A DNA stretch of 64,000 nt from Hetaerina americana (Eukaryota > Arthropoda > Insecta > Odonata > Calopterygidae), in the NCBI GenBank assembly GCA_022747635.1, contig JAKTNV010000009.1, positions 27,041,122 to 27,105,121 of the forward strand, in the 5' to 3' direction. The notes under the pieces were generated by a model. It was not told where the DNA came from, ran no database searches, and saw nothing but the letters and a program-made list of their open reading frames with translations. Positions 10,903-23,520 of this stretch are shown here, in pieces (the stretch's first letter is position 1; every line of letters starts with the position of its first letter). The position numbers and the translations under genes are program-made.

Positions 10903-11126
10903 GGGCTGACACAACATAACACAAATAGAACAGAATAGACACATAAAAAAGAACACTTACACGGTAAATTGTTCGAGCTTTCGGCCCTCTCAGGGGCCTT
11001 CTTCAAGAGAGTCTCTCTTGAAGAAGGCCCCTGAGAGGGCCGAAAGCTCGAACAATTTACCGTGTAAGTGTTCTTTTATATGTGTCTATTCTGTTCTATT
11101 TGTGTTATGTTGTGTCAGCCCATTAT
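10898..11126. mobile_element. Fold-back element B (229-base near-perfect palindrome)
   Basis: Two 114-base arms meet around a single base at 11012. I find one mismatch between them (an A/T difference in the ACATAAAA stretch). Each arm carries GAAGAA, stem GGCCC/GGGCC with loop CTGAGA, then GAAA, at 11020-11045 on + and 10979-11004 on -. The outer part (CCGTGTAAGTGTTCTTTT, then GTGTCTATTCTG) matches the equivalent part of element A. TA arrays lie immediately left (10851-10900) and, after 34 bases, right (11161-11227). The transcript would form a very long hairpin. Confidence 0.8.
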
Positions 11127-11159
11127 TGTGCCGCTCGTATGAGTTTTTCCGTACAATCG

Positions 11160-11290
<131 letters not shown>

Positions 11291-11299
11291 AAATAAACA

Positions 11300-12090
11300 T
11301 TGATCAAATTTTAACGATCTCTTTCTTTGAGGTCGTGCTTTACTTAAGATATCTATCCCTTACTGTTTAATATTTGTTAAAGTAAGTACCGATTCCGTCT
11401 GTTAAGTGATTGCAATGGAAATGCAATAGCATACCTCAACTTGTCTTATGCTGAGAAAACCCTTTCATGATTTTATACCTGAAATACCTGATTACCTTTT
11501 CATTAACTTTGAGTCCTGTGAGTGCGTAGGTCCATCTTAGGTTTGATAAATTCCTGGTGACTCTCAGTTCCCATGCGGTTTTCAAGAGAAATATATATTG
11601 ATGCCATTTGAGGGAAGCATTGCTTCTTAAGGTGTTCACTGAAAATAATATTGAATTCACCAGCCTAAGGGGTTCACATTACATTTGCGATCAATATTTT
11701 GGTCACTACTGCTAACATTTTGTGCCGAAGGGTTGACGTGGTAATGGAATAGAACATCCCAGCTTGGAATGTATCCTCCCTCCGTTTCCGAGGAATTTAC
11801 TTCAGATTAAATATGAACGAGTATGCGCATGGTTATTGAGTTAAGAGTCACTAGAATTCCCGGAGAGACCGAGTGAGTGAACGCCCTCGAATATGGGAGA
11901 AATTTAGATTTCGGTGCCGTTAACTTAGACTGTTTCGACTTTTTCCGCGACTCGGTTAGAAAATGAAGGGCGTATTAACCAAATTTGAGAATGCCCAAAT
12001 TTTTTCTGTGGTTTAAATCGCCATTTCCCTTCTCGCGCGGGCGAGTACACAGAGGCCTTTTGAAAAGCCTTATGTTTGCGTTCACTGGTT
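11300..12090. other. AT-rich intron, nothing recognised
   Basis: No repeats, exons or RNA genes seen. Confidence 0.55.
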
Positions 12091-12099
12091 CTGAATTTA

Positions 12100-12800
12100 C
12101 GGAAGGGTCACACGGAGAGCGAGAGAGAGAGGCATCCATGGAGGAGTGAAAGGAGGAACGGAGAGAGATGAGCGTGGATGTTTGAAGGGGAGAAGGAGGA
12201 GGGTGGGAAGGGGAAGGGCGTTGCGTGGAGTGGCGGGCGGGGCGCGGTGAGGAGATGTAGGTGGGGCGAGCAAAGAGGATTGGGCATCCTCTATCGTCGA
12301 CTTAGGCATGTTTATGGCGCCCTGGGAAAGAGTTTCGTGGCGGGGAAGGGGGAAAATATAGCCTTTTTCCAAACCCCCTTTCCCCCGAAACCCCTCCTCC
12401 CTGGTCCACAGTTTTATTCTGTCCTCCCCCTTCAGATCTCACCCCCTCTCCCTCCTTCTCTCTCCCAATCCCCCCCCCTTTTACGTATGCCTTCAAACGC
12501 CCCTTCCCTGCCCGATACAACCCGCTAGAAAATCCCATTCCATGGAATCACGGCGAGGATTCCCCGAGTTGTATTGGAATCGCCGTTCGGGTCCAACCTC
12601 AACCCCCAATCTCCCGCTCCCCCCACTCTCCCCTCGAGATTCTCTCTTCCGAAACCCCCCACCCCGCTCACCGACCCAGAACTTCTTCCCCACTCAAACC
12701 CACCCCCGGCTCCCGGATCATCATATTCCTTTCTTCCCGTACCAAGTACATTCTTATCAGCGATTCCTCTTTTTCCCTTGCCTTCTTCCCCCTATTTCTG
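12100..12800. repeat. Purine then pyrimidine island pair
   Basis: G/A-rich 12100-12290, then C/T-rich 12365-12800 with a mixed patch near 12540-12590. Confidence 0.85.
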
Positions 12801-12829
12801 TTCTATGACTCTCCTGATTCGCCAGTTTT

Positions 12830-14000
12830 TCTCCTCCGTCTGCAGATGCGATAGTTTTGATAATTATGCCTTGAAATCGAATATCGTTTCGCTCATTCTC
12901 CATTCTGGGCTTCTCTTTTGAGTTATGATTCTAGTTAGGTTCTTTAGCTATGCATCGGTGGGAGGTAGACATTTTGCTCAATTGTTATATTGTTCTGTCA
13001 AATGAACTAGTAGGTAGTGAAAATTCTGTGTTCGACGTTAACGTCTGTAAGGTTAGATGAGGTAAAGTGTTTTTTTCTGGTCTTCATTGACTCGCATCTA
13101 TCTGGTTGTTTTTAGATTCCTTAGTAGTGAAAAAATTGGTTTTGTCAAATTTTTCTTGAAACAATGGGACATCCTGATCATACCTCTTGGTCTTTCCGTA
13201 AATTATAGGAAAAATCGTGTCTATTTTTGTGGTAGCATTGAGAGTCAATTCCTCTCCTAAATTTTTGAATGGAAATATGTTTACCATGTGGCAGCAATGG
13301 AAGAAAAATAACTTCCAACAAAACTTATCAAATCGAGATCGCGTGATATTTTTTGAAGTGGATGACGTCCCATTGTTCGCTAATTTATAGCGCCCTGTGT
13401 GTTTATCGTTAATATTGAAGTGTATCCATTATTATAAATGGAATAAGCATAATCGTCTTTGTTCTAGTAGGTTCATGTTTATGCTCAATTTTTCTGACTT
13501 TTCGTCGGAATTCACGTGGCGCTGACTCCATGGGGTGTATCCTGTGGTGTCGGAAAAAAGGCAGTAAAAAAGGAATTTTTCTCTCTGGGCTTGTATATGC
13601 CCCTGGGGTCGTGTGTGCGTTGATTATAGCACGCAAGGGGGAAAGTCATTCATTTTCAGTATTTTTCTCCATCATCTTGTCACATGGGTCTCATTCATGT
13701 GAGGCAGGGTTTTTTCCTCGTGGCAGCAGCAATGGCATCGGAATTTCCAGAATTTACCTCTCGACTCGAATTGGAGGAAACATAGTAATAGGGCATGCAG
13801 TCGGGAATTTAAATCCATGATTAACTGAAGTGCCTCCTAATTGAAAGATTAAATTAACTAGCAATTTCCAAGCCGATGTGTAATCGAATACACTTACGTT
13901 AGACTATAATATCCCCAGCGAGCCTAGTTCTGGCTCACGAAACTAACAATTTCCCGTGATTCTCCGTAATGACACTTAATCCCTGCCGAGGAATCACTCG
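12830..14000. other. AT-rich intron, nothing recognised
   Basis: Only short random frames. Confidence 0.55.
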
Positions 14001-14286
14001 AGCGTTTTGACCTCTCTCCCTCTCGTCCTCTGCAACGCCGTCGCTGTGTCCTCCAAAGTATCCATTTATCTATCCGAGAGTCTTTCCCCCACGCACCGAC
14101 AAACACCTTCCCGTGCTCAAAACAAACAATCGCTCATAGCAACGGAGCGAAATCCAAGGTTCTTTCCATCCTCGGAACACCACCGACCGATCTCTCTCTC
14201 CCCCCCCCACCCCCGCCCTCCCGGCACGTTTCTAAACCCCGGGTGGTGATGCAAGTGGGAGATCGCTGCCTGTACCTCTCACGGCC

Positions 14287-14650
14287 GTGTCTTCACGTGC
14301 CTCCTTGCACCTCGCCGAGAGGAACACGACCGAGCGAGGCCCGCCGACACGCCTTCGAAGGGACCCTCCGGCATTTGTGGCCGGTCCCGGCAACGCATTG
14401 GCACGAGTCCCTCGGACGGATCGTAACCGCACCACGAGTGCCCCTTTCGCGGCTCTGTTATGCCGATAGCTTTCTCCGCCGGAGCCGAGATGCTTATCGG
14501 GTTGTGGGTAGGGGGATATAAAAGGTGGGGAAACATCCCCCGACGAGTCTCGACTCTTTCCCAAAGGCCCCCCGAGGGTATCGAGTGCGGGGATCTTGTT
14601 CGCTGCTAAGTGCTACAGTTCCCTCTTCGCCGTTAACGCCGGACTCTTCG
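14287..14650 (+). promoter_or_regulatory. CpG-rich stretch with a TATA box; possible promoter
   Basis: A CpG-rich segment of balanced strand composition, unlike the skewed islands, holds TATAAAAG at 14517-14524. The expected start site is near 14545-14555, but no good TCAGT initiator is there. It could be an alternative hth start, a nested non-coding RNA promoter, or chance. Confidence 0.25.
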
Positions 14651-15479
14651 CACTTTTTTTTAATCGTCATTCTGTGTCATCCCGGTTAGCGCAACAAACC
14701 CAGATGCGTCCTTGTAATTTGCGATATCTTGACTCTTGTTTGATTTTTGTATTTATTTTGCTATTTCAGAGTTTATCTTCGTCTTGTCGGACGAAATTAT
14801 TTGAAGCGGTGATAATGTTTGAACTCGAAGCAGAATAAACATTCGGCTTTCGTGATTTCTTCAGTTGATACCTTTTTTCTGGTTTTGAATCATGAGCATT
14901 TATATCGCGACTTTTGATCTATCGTCCAGATTCAGACCCCACCGCGACCCGCGTCTCGCTGAATGAATCGCAAATGAGTCGCTCCGTGCCGCGTCACTTC
15001 GCCCCCCCCCCGCGAATGTTCCCACACGTGCGGAGAGGTTTTAACGATTGAGTCGTCTCACGAATTTCCTCGGAATTGCTTCTGCGAGGGATTCGACCTC
15101 GTCCAGTGGTTCTTCGAACGTCAAAAGGCTCATGAAAAATGTTTCCATTGACGGCTCACTCATGTTTTTCGTCGCAGGGGGAAAGTCCAATTATCCACTC
15201 GAGAAGTAATAGAGTGAATCTCCCACGAGACGGGTGGAGGTGGAAGGGGTGGGTGGGAGGGGGATGCGCCCCGTCCCACTACGCCCCCACCGCCATCAGA
15301 CTGATCGCCGATTCCGCTCGCTCACCGCCTCCGTCAACCGCGGGGCCGTCCGCTCCCGCAATTCAACCGCGACGCACACACACACACAGAAACACTCGCG
15401 CGCGCATGCAGGGACGGACAATGCGTCCCTCTTCCCCGCACGGATGACCGCGACAGTATGAGAGCGGGGCGACTCATAT

Positions 15480-16110
15480 TGTTCTGGCGTGCGCCGGCCC
15501 GCCATCTTCTCAAATTCTCCCATCACGTCCATCCATCCTCCCCCCCCCCCCGAACCCGCCCAAGTCACTCCCGTCTCCGGTCTTTGCTTTTCCCTCAACT
15601 TCCTCTCCGAATCACGCTCTCATTGCAAATGTCAAACGGGCTGCTTCTTCATTGCTCTCCATCTCCTTCGACTCCCACCCACCTCCTCCACACCCCTCAG
15701 CCCAACCAATGACCCACCCCACCTCATCTTCCCTGCATCGTTTCTCCTCCTCCTCTTTCCCCACCCTACAACCACCACCCACCCCCCCTCACCGACCAGA
15801 TCCGCATCCATTGTCATGGAGATGACGGTGGAGCATTGTTCATGGACTCCCTTCAGAATACATGAATAGCAAAGAAGGGAAAATGGGTTGTGAAGGGACG
15901 GGAGGGGAGGGCCGTACGGCAAGAAGGGGTCGGTTTCGCATGCCGGGGGTGGAAGGGGGAGGAGTTGGTTAAGAGGCGGGGGCGAACATGTTTTGGCCCG
16001 GCGGAAATGGGAAGAAGGGGTGAGTATTGAGATGGGGTCGGGCTGTGATTTGTTGAAGAATAAAAAAATATTGGGAAGGGATTCCGCCGAGGGTACATGC
16101 GGAGAGGCGC
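15480..16110. repeat. Pyrimidine then purine island pair
   Basis: C/T-rich 15480-15795, switching to G/A-rich 15850-16110. Confidence 0.85.
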
Positions 16111-16139
16111 AGGGGGGGATAAGTATCGCTGGATTTCCA

Positions 16140-16720
16140 GATCAAAACCTCCCCCTCCTGGCACCCCTCCTCCTCCTACTTCCCTCCGCTGCCGTCACAG
16201 GACGGCCAATGACGTCACCGCCCCAGCAACCCCTTCGGAGTCACTACCACCGCAAGCGCGCCTATCGCGTCGAGCGACCTCCGGTGTCATCCCCTTGGCG
16301 CTCGCTGGCCAAACGTTTTCTCATGGGTGTGCGGGAGAGGGGAGGAAGGGATGGAACACGGGGTGCGTCTGGAAATAATCAACGGGGGTGACTCTTCGCC
16401 ACGTCTTCATTTCCTGGTCCACTGGAAGGGAAAAGGGAAGTCGTTTAATTTTTTTTTCGTGTGCTTGCTTGCATCCCCCACTACGGCGACACCCCCATCC
16501 CTTATTTTTGTCCCCTATCGCCTCCCCTCCCTTCTTTCGGCCGTCAACCCTTCCAGATGTGGTCATTCGATTTTGGCTGTCCTTCCCCGTGAGATAGGTG
16601 ATGGGGTTGGGCTGTTGGAGCGTCCCCCGCTCTCCCCGTCTCTTCCGCGCCCTCCACAGAATGGGGCACTGTGTATCCCCCCCCATCCCCCGAGTGCCAC
16701 CATCCCTCCCATCACCTCGA
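16140..16720. repeat. Broken pyrimidine-skewed island
   Basis: C/T-rich at 16140-16200 and 16470-16720, with a CpG-rich mixed part between. Confidence 0.7.
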
Positions 16721-17460
16721 AGAGTTAAAAGAGATTAAAAGGGGACGAACGTTTAAGCCGTCCGAGATTTATGCCCTCGGAGCGATACGTTTAATTTATT
16801 TCTATTTTTTTAATTCCCTTCTCCACTCCTTGCTCCCGTTCCTTGTGCGCCCCCGAGGCATGGCGTTCATTAACAATTCTAATTGCGTAGAATGGTCGCA
16901 GTGCGCTGGACTAGGGTCAGCCGTGACTGATTTGGACGGATTGAGAGTTTGTTTGAATGCTAAGTGAGGTCATTTGCCTCGAAGCACTCTTGAGGGGTGG
17001 GGCTCCCTCTCTCTCTCTCTCCCTATATGCCACTCCGGCCGTAACTAGTGACCCCACCGAAGCGGGTCGTCGTCACTCGCGTGTGATGCAGGTTTTTTAA
17101 AAATAACGTGTCTACTTCGACGTGCTTTTGCTCCTCCTCTTTATGACATTCTTTGTTTTTCATTTGTTGAGGACAAAATTTTAATCAATAGATGAAATGA
17201 ATTATTATTCATATTTAGGAAAAATTGTAATGTTTAATTGTAAGTATACCTCTGTCCGAAGATGTATCGGTAACTGTCAGACGGCTTCACTCATACTTCC
17301 AAATATCCTATTGGGGATATTTTAAAAATGAACGTATAATTTATAAAAATCATCATATTGATGAAATGTGATGTAAAATTTCTCTGTTGAATATTTTTGT
17401 GAAACTTAAGCAAGAAACGGCGAGCATAAGACCTAAAAATTAAGTACGTAGTTCTATCTG

Positions 17461-17670
17461 ATGTTATTTTACTTGCGTGGTGTCTCCAATGTAATATTCA
17501 TGCCTAGAGTGCCATCGAATTACCCTAGCCCTCATCCTCCCAGCGTTCTATTGAGTCAGGTTAGACGCCATAAAACTCCAAAATACTCTATTTACGTGCG
17601 ACACTTCATTTCGCGAGGAACTAATGCTCAATTCCCCCATAAAATGCAAGACAAGAAAGTACCATTGTGA
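17461..17670 (+). repeat. Diverged dispersed repeat, copy 3 (links the other two)
   Basis: The left half resembles 716-805 and the right half resembles 8935-9070, so this copy joins the other two. An open frame of 69 codons from an ATG at 17461 covers it. The protein is not recognised, and the frame may simply reflect the repeat. Confidence 0.45.
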
Positions 17671-17929
17671 GTAACCCCTCGGTTTGCCTTATTATCTACA
17701 CGAAGCAATCCGCCATGTGTCTTCTCTGAGCAGGAGATATAGCGGAAAATGTAATTTCACCTTTGGCCATTATCTCGCAGGCTTTTATACGTAATAGCAA
17801 TCCTCCCATTATGGGAGGGGGGAGGGATAGTACGGAGAAGCAGGAAAAAAAAGAAAGAAAGAGAGAAGAAAACCAGAACGTGAGAATGTTCCCATGGAAA
17901 CCCACTTTCACATGCAGGAATGCCTTCCC

Positions 17930-18110
17930 TCGGTGCATTACCCATCAGACCCCGTCCCCTCTCGCTCGCTCCAATCTCACGTGCTCCCCTCGCCAAACCC
18001 CTATATACCCTCCCCCACACCCCTCACCCCACCTCCACCAACAATCTCCCTCCCCCCACCATCCCGAAAACTCGTATGCGGCCGAGGAAAATTCCCATCT
18101 CAGTTCCATT
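17930..18110. repeat. Pyrimidine-skewed island
   Basis: C/T-rich with CCCCAC units, followed by CT and TG simple repeats near 18160-18300. Confidence 0.75.
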
Positions 18111-18619
18111 TTGAGCGTAAGATGGGAGCTCTCGGAGGGGTGGTTTCGGCTGTGTGTGCATATGTGTGTGTGTGTTTGTATGGTCGTGTGGGCGCTATAT
18201 GGGTCCCGCCACCGCTCGCGCGCACGCCGAGGATTTTTCGGAATGCCATTCAATCTAAACCCTGGGTCCCTCCTCTCTCTCTCTCTGGTCCCCTCTCTCT
18301 CCCTCACACCACTCGCAAAACGAGATCCCTCATCGCACGGGCGTGCGTTATGTGCGGGGGTGTAAACAATAAGCCCCGGGATTGCATTCCTCCGCCGGGG
18401 TCTCCGTGTCGCAAGGAAATCTCAGGCCTCCCTGGTCGTTTGTTCCCATCCCCGCGCTCCGTCCGATGCCTCTGTTGCCAATATGGGTAACAGGAGGCTG
18501 ACGGGGGAGGGTGAGGGCGGGCGGAGGCTTCGATGGCCCTGAGGATGGTCCCTGTCTCTCTCTCTTTCTATCTATCTGTATCTCCCCCATACCCGTCTCC
18601 CCCTTTCTCTCAAAAGTCT

Positions 18620-20860
18620 ATCCCCGGACTACCCCTATGAATTCCCGAAGCGTATGCCCAGTTCGGTGGTCCCGGACATGTAAGATTCACGTCCGTGTTG
18701 AACTCGAGAAAGAAACTTGACGGATAAGAAATCGTTAATTGTATGGATTTAGGACTCTTCACATGGGAAGTTTATTTTATTTCATGTTAAATAGTTTAAT
18801 TAATCTGTCCCTGTTTGAAACTAATAAAATTCATATGTTTTTATTTATTCAATAATATTTCACCGATCATTCGTATATAGTATTCCATTTTTACAGCAAA
18901 GAGCAATTCAACATTTATTCCATATACGCCATTGCTTACCAGCCTTTTATCATGAACTATCACTTTCTATGTTCTGATAAAATCAAGTACTCAAAGTATC
19001 TAAAACTAATTAGGTTATCGTGAGGAAGAAGTTGGCACTAATCATATTGTGAAAAACGTTTTAAACAAGCTCAAGTATGATACGGTAACATTTTTTTAAT
19101 ATTTACCGATAAATGTTAAAATTGGCAAAGAAGAAAATGCCTGTTTTGGTTGTAATCTTGATTTTGCATCTATGAAATTAGTTCTTTAATATGAAATTAA
19201 GTTTTGCTCTTCGGTGTTTCAGATCGGCCTCCCAAAAACCTGAATTCCTGTGTTTTTTTTGTAAACAATCTGAGAAAAACGCTTTTCACAATAGTATACT
19301 GTTAAAAAGGGTACCGGGAACTCGAAGACCCTGTCAGTGAACCAAGTAGTCATTTAACAATTTCAACAAAAAAATTGGAACGAGGAGAGAAGGAAAATGT
19401 CCTGTAAAACTCATATGAAAATAAATTTCTGAGCAGACTTATATTCAGAGTTGTCCAAAATTGAAAGCAAAAACTGTCGTCCGATGGTGATTTAAGTTTA
19501 CTTCTGCTAGTGGCTAGTGGCTAGTGTGTCGTTAACGTGTAACGATTACTTAGACAATCAACGTAATTAGTTTTATGCATTTTTTCAAAGTTTTTAAGCC
19601 GTGAATAGAAAACTGAGTATGGAAAATTGAGAGGGACTCTAACTAAATTGGCATTATTCAGTTAATTTGCTGTTTTTGAAGTACTTTTGACATTTAATTT
19701 GAGTGCATATTTGATTTGAAAAACAAATTTCATAAATACATGATATGCAATATGCTTTCAAACAAACGATAGAAAAGTTTTTTTTTGCCATCCATCGAAT
19801 TGTGTCAAGGGGAGTGGAATTTCATATTTCGCCACTTGACCCTTCCTTCATTGAACGTAACACTGCGCGTTAATTTATTTTCGCCGATATTTTTCTCATC
19901 GGAGAGGATTGGTTCTATTATATGCTAATGAGCAACCGATGCCTCTTTTCATTCAATGACAATTGAATCAAGCACGCTCAGCGAGGATTCTCCCAGCATT
20001 ATTAATAATCCCTTTCACTTATCCCTTAATAATACAAAATCTCGAATGCAAATGTTTACCTGGATTACCGGAGTCAGATGTCCTTAGTTTTGATATTTTG
20101 ATCCGTCGCTGTATGTGATTGTCGGGACGCGCTCGTCCCGATTGCCCTTTCCAGAATAATCTTAAGCTAAATTAAAGCAAATATATTTTCCTGACGGTGA
20201 AATATTACCGAATGATTGCTCATGGAAAAATAAAATATAAGTAAGAGGAGATTTTTGTGCACGTTTTCGGATTTTTTTAAAGTACTCCATACTCGAGGAT
20301 ATAAAACCTGAAACTGTTATGTTTAATATATCTGGGTCTTAAATAAAAAGATATTGCTACGCTGCACTTTTATATTGCAGTCTTCTTGCCTTGGTAAAAC
20401 TCGCTATGTGATCTCATGACTTCATCAAAGTTTCTCAATAGTTTATAGTTTTTCCAAGCATTTTTTTCCTCATCTCGGTTGATTATTCGCCTAATTCGAT
20501 TCGTAGCTGTCTATCATATTGTTGGGGTATTGAATCTATTGATAAATCATTCTTGGATAAGATTGTTACGGATAATTAGTTAATGAATGTGTTTAAGGTT
20601 ACTTCAATGGAAATGAGAGCGCTTCTAAGTTCGAAAGGGAAATATATTTCGAATAGACTGGGCAATAGGTGGATGAAATAAATGGGGTACTTCGGTTGCT
20701 CATCTAGCTAAGGTTTGCAGCATTACTGGGAGGTAAGTTCCCTTACCAGATGCATTCGCTTCGTCGAGACGGCGTTTCGGAAAATTAGGCGTCCTTTTCT
20801 TCCCCTCCCCGTGGCCCTCCCTCGTTCCGAAGATTGAGTGACGCCTTACCTACCGTCTCT
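18620..20860. other. Long AT-rich intron segment
   Basis: It lacks frames over 60 codons. It holds CTAGTGG in triplicate near 19508-19528 and the enhancer-like cluster at 19915-20070. Confidence 0.55.
19915..20070 (+). promoter_or_regulatory. Candidate intronic enhancer with clustered factor sites
   Basis: ATGCTAAT (19922-19929) and a perfect POU octamer ATGCAAAT (20046-20053) lie about 120 bases apart. The octamer overlaps a forkhead core TGTTTAC (20053-20059), and an Otx-type GGATTA follows at 20062-20067. ATTATTAATAAT-type homeodomain sites lie between. The texture is that of a conserved element, but conservation cannot be judged from one sequence. Confidence 0.25.
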
Positions 20861-20929
20861 CGGAGGGTGTGGGGGAGAGGGAGACTCCTTTAGATCGACG
20901 GGGGCGGGAGGAAAGGTATATGGATATCT

Positions 20930-21375
20930 CTTTTACACTTCGTCCCTCCCAACACCCCCATCATCCCCTTCCACTCATCGACTTGGCTTTAACTCCCCCC
21001 CCTAACCCCTCTCCAACCTCCCCCTTTCACTCTCATCCACACCCTTCCATTCGTCTCAGGACTTGGTCTTCCCCCACCGCACCCTCCATCCATCCACAGC
21101 CCTCTCCGCACTCGAAGATCGCGGTCGTCTCACCCAGCCCTCCGTCGGCCCACTCTCGGGTCCTTAGCGTGTACCGCACCAATCTCTGGATGACAATGGA
21201 AGGAGGGGCCCTGGACGGCTTGAAAAAGTGTTTTGAGGTTCCGGGGGTTGGGCATGGGTCGAGGGGAGGGGGAGTGGTGTATCCGGAGAGGGGTGAAGGG
21301 GGCGGGGTGATGGCAGGAGGGTGATGGAGGATTTCGGGGGTGGGTTTGCAGCACTCAAAAGGGGAGGGGGGGATG
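20930..21375. repeat. Pyrimidine then purine island pair
   Basis: C/T-rich 20930-21110, then G/A-rich 21180-21375. The switch falls within about 70 bases. Confidence 0.85.
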
Positions 21376-21429
21376 CGCACGGCGATGCTCACTTTTCCGC
21401 GTCGTAGCCCTTCTGAAGGATGCTCCCCG

Positions 21430-23000
21430 CGCATCGGTATCTACTCATTCGTCACCGTGCCGTCGGGATCAGGGCGATGCACCGTCGAATTACTTCAATT
21501 ATATTAATAAGTTTCTCTCAATTATATTGGGAGGATATATTGGGAGGATTTCGATCAAGTTTTTTTCCGGTATTTCCCGAATCGCCGAATTTATGTCCGG
21601 CTGTATGTGTTTTCCATTCGCACCGATTGAGTTCCCGATTCTTTTATCACGGCCAACCGCGGCACTGACCTATGCCACTATTGCTTTTAGTATGATTTGG
21701 GTCGACTACTTTTGCCTTCATTGTCAGCCGGGAGAAAAATCTCCATTTGACAGTTTCTCTTCCGACTTGATCGCTCAGCGGGGACAGGAAAAATGTAAAA
21801 TTTCATCTCCGAATTCGATTTGGACTCGTTTTTTTGGCATTCATTCATTCAGTCGTAACATGTTTTGAATCTATTCACAAGCAATCGAATTTAGAAGTGC
21901 GATTTTTATGGGTATCGATTTGTGTGATGTTAGTTCAATGGTTGCTTTCCTTCAAGTCGCTTGACGCGCTAATGCAGAGGTGACTTCACAATCGAGATGG
22001 CAGCAGCTATCGGCTGTATCTTGCGCTGTAAAAAAACTCTTCTCGCTCCCCCATTCTCGGTCGTCCATTATCACGGCCACCGGTGTATTTTATTGAAGAT
22101 GCGACCGTTAAAAGTAGTTAACCAACCAATGTTAAACGTACACAACTAGACGGCTGCCTTTCAAATAGTAAGGATGCAGTACATTAAACCATTTTTAGTG
22201 GTGAACCTGTACATAAAGTAAGCATGGCGCTGATTTCGTACGATTTATTACGCGTCCATGACTCATAGTTCCGACGTCGTTTTATCGGAAGACAGCTAAT
22301 TATTTTTTGGGAATACCAAAGAGCGTAAGAAAAGCGAGTGTTTTCTAAATTTACCAAGAAAAACTGTTTTAATTTGAAATGGACGCATTTTTTCAGTTGT
22401 GGAATAGACCCGAATCAACCCACTCATGTTAAATAACATAAACATTCCATTGTTAAATGCCTCATATAAGTACTTCATCACATTGTCCGTGAGATGATTG
22501 ACATGAGTTATTTGTTTTCATCTGTGATGAACTGATGCCTATACCAATACCACCATGTATATATATTAGACACATTAAAGGCGATACTTTACATGCATCG
22601 GTAGGGATAAGTCATCATATTCCAGGCGCCGCGAACTATCTATAACAGACGTCGGGGACCTAAGTCTTTTCCGCAACCTTCATTAATCACCCTGCATGTA
22701 CGTCGATACACATCTCGGAGATTTTTATGATTGCACGTCGATTTCAATCTCAATGGGATCCCAATGCATGCCTGGACATCACACTTCATCAGCAAAAGCA
22801 CGGATTAGCTGTCGGAAAAATCGCTGGCGTAACTTACTCATATTATTTCAGCCATCATTATTTGTGTGATGACCGCTTCTATCAATATTATCATCATGCA
22901 CGGTCGTCAATTCCAGGATTGGATCGACGCTACTCTCCGCTTGGCTCCCCTGTCTGACTGCCAATATCTTCGCATTTATTTGCATACCACTGCATCATAA
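21430..23000. other. Intron, nothing firm
   Basis: A short tandem TATATTGGGAGGA doublet lies near 21522-21550. No exon or RNA gene is recognised. Confidence 0.5.
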
Positions 23001-23049
23001 ATAATAGCTTGGAACTTTTGAATGTAATGCCCGCACCGCTAGACCTCGG

Positions 23050-23520
23050 GATCTAAAGGGAGTTGAGTTTGGTGTGGGTCTGGTGAAGATGAAGGAGGGA
23101 ATACGACTCTTGTCTATCTCTCGCTCACCACCAGCTCCCCTCCCCCGTGCTTCGAGAAAGCTGGGGTGGTGTTCGGAGGTGTCCCCTAATGAGGGGGGTG
23201 TGTGGGCATGTATTGCGGAGCGGCGGGTTGAGCTGGGAGAGTGAGTGCTTAATGGGGAAAGGGGAGCGAGGAGGTGTCGGGGAGTCAGTTGCCAGGGTGG
23301 CCAGGAGTGCGGGGAGTAAGGTGCGTGGCGTTGCCCTCTCAGATGAGTGGGGACGTCCGCCACCCCCGACTCCTTCTCGCCCCCCCACCTCCTCATTCGC
23401 GTACCGGGGGGACACCATCAAGATGGGGTTTCCGTGTCTGTAATGATGACACGCCACCTTCGCACCCGCTTCCCGACACCCTCGCCGTCCTCCCTCTGAT
23501 TCCCTCCTTCCCCGGGGCCC
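23050..23520. repeat. Purine then pyrimidine island pair
   Basis: G/A-rich 23050-23320, then C/T-rich 23340-23520. Confidence 0.8.
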
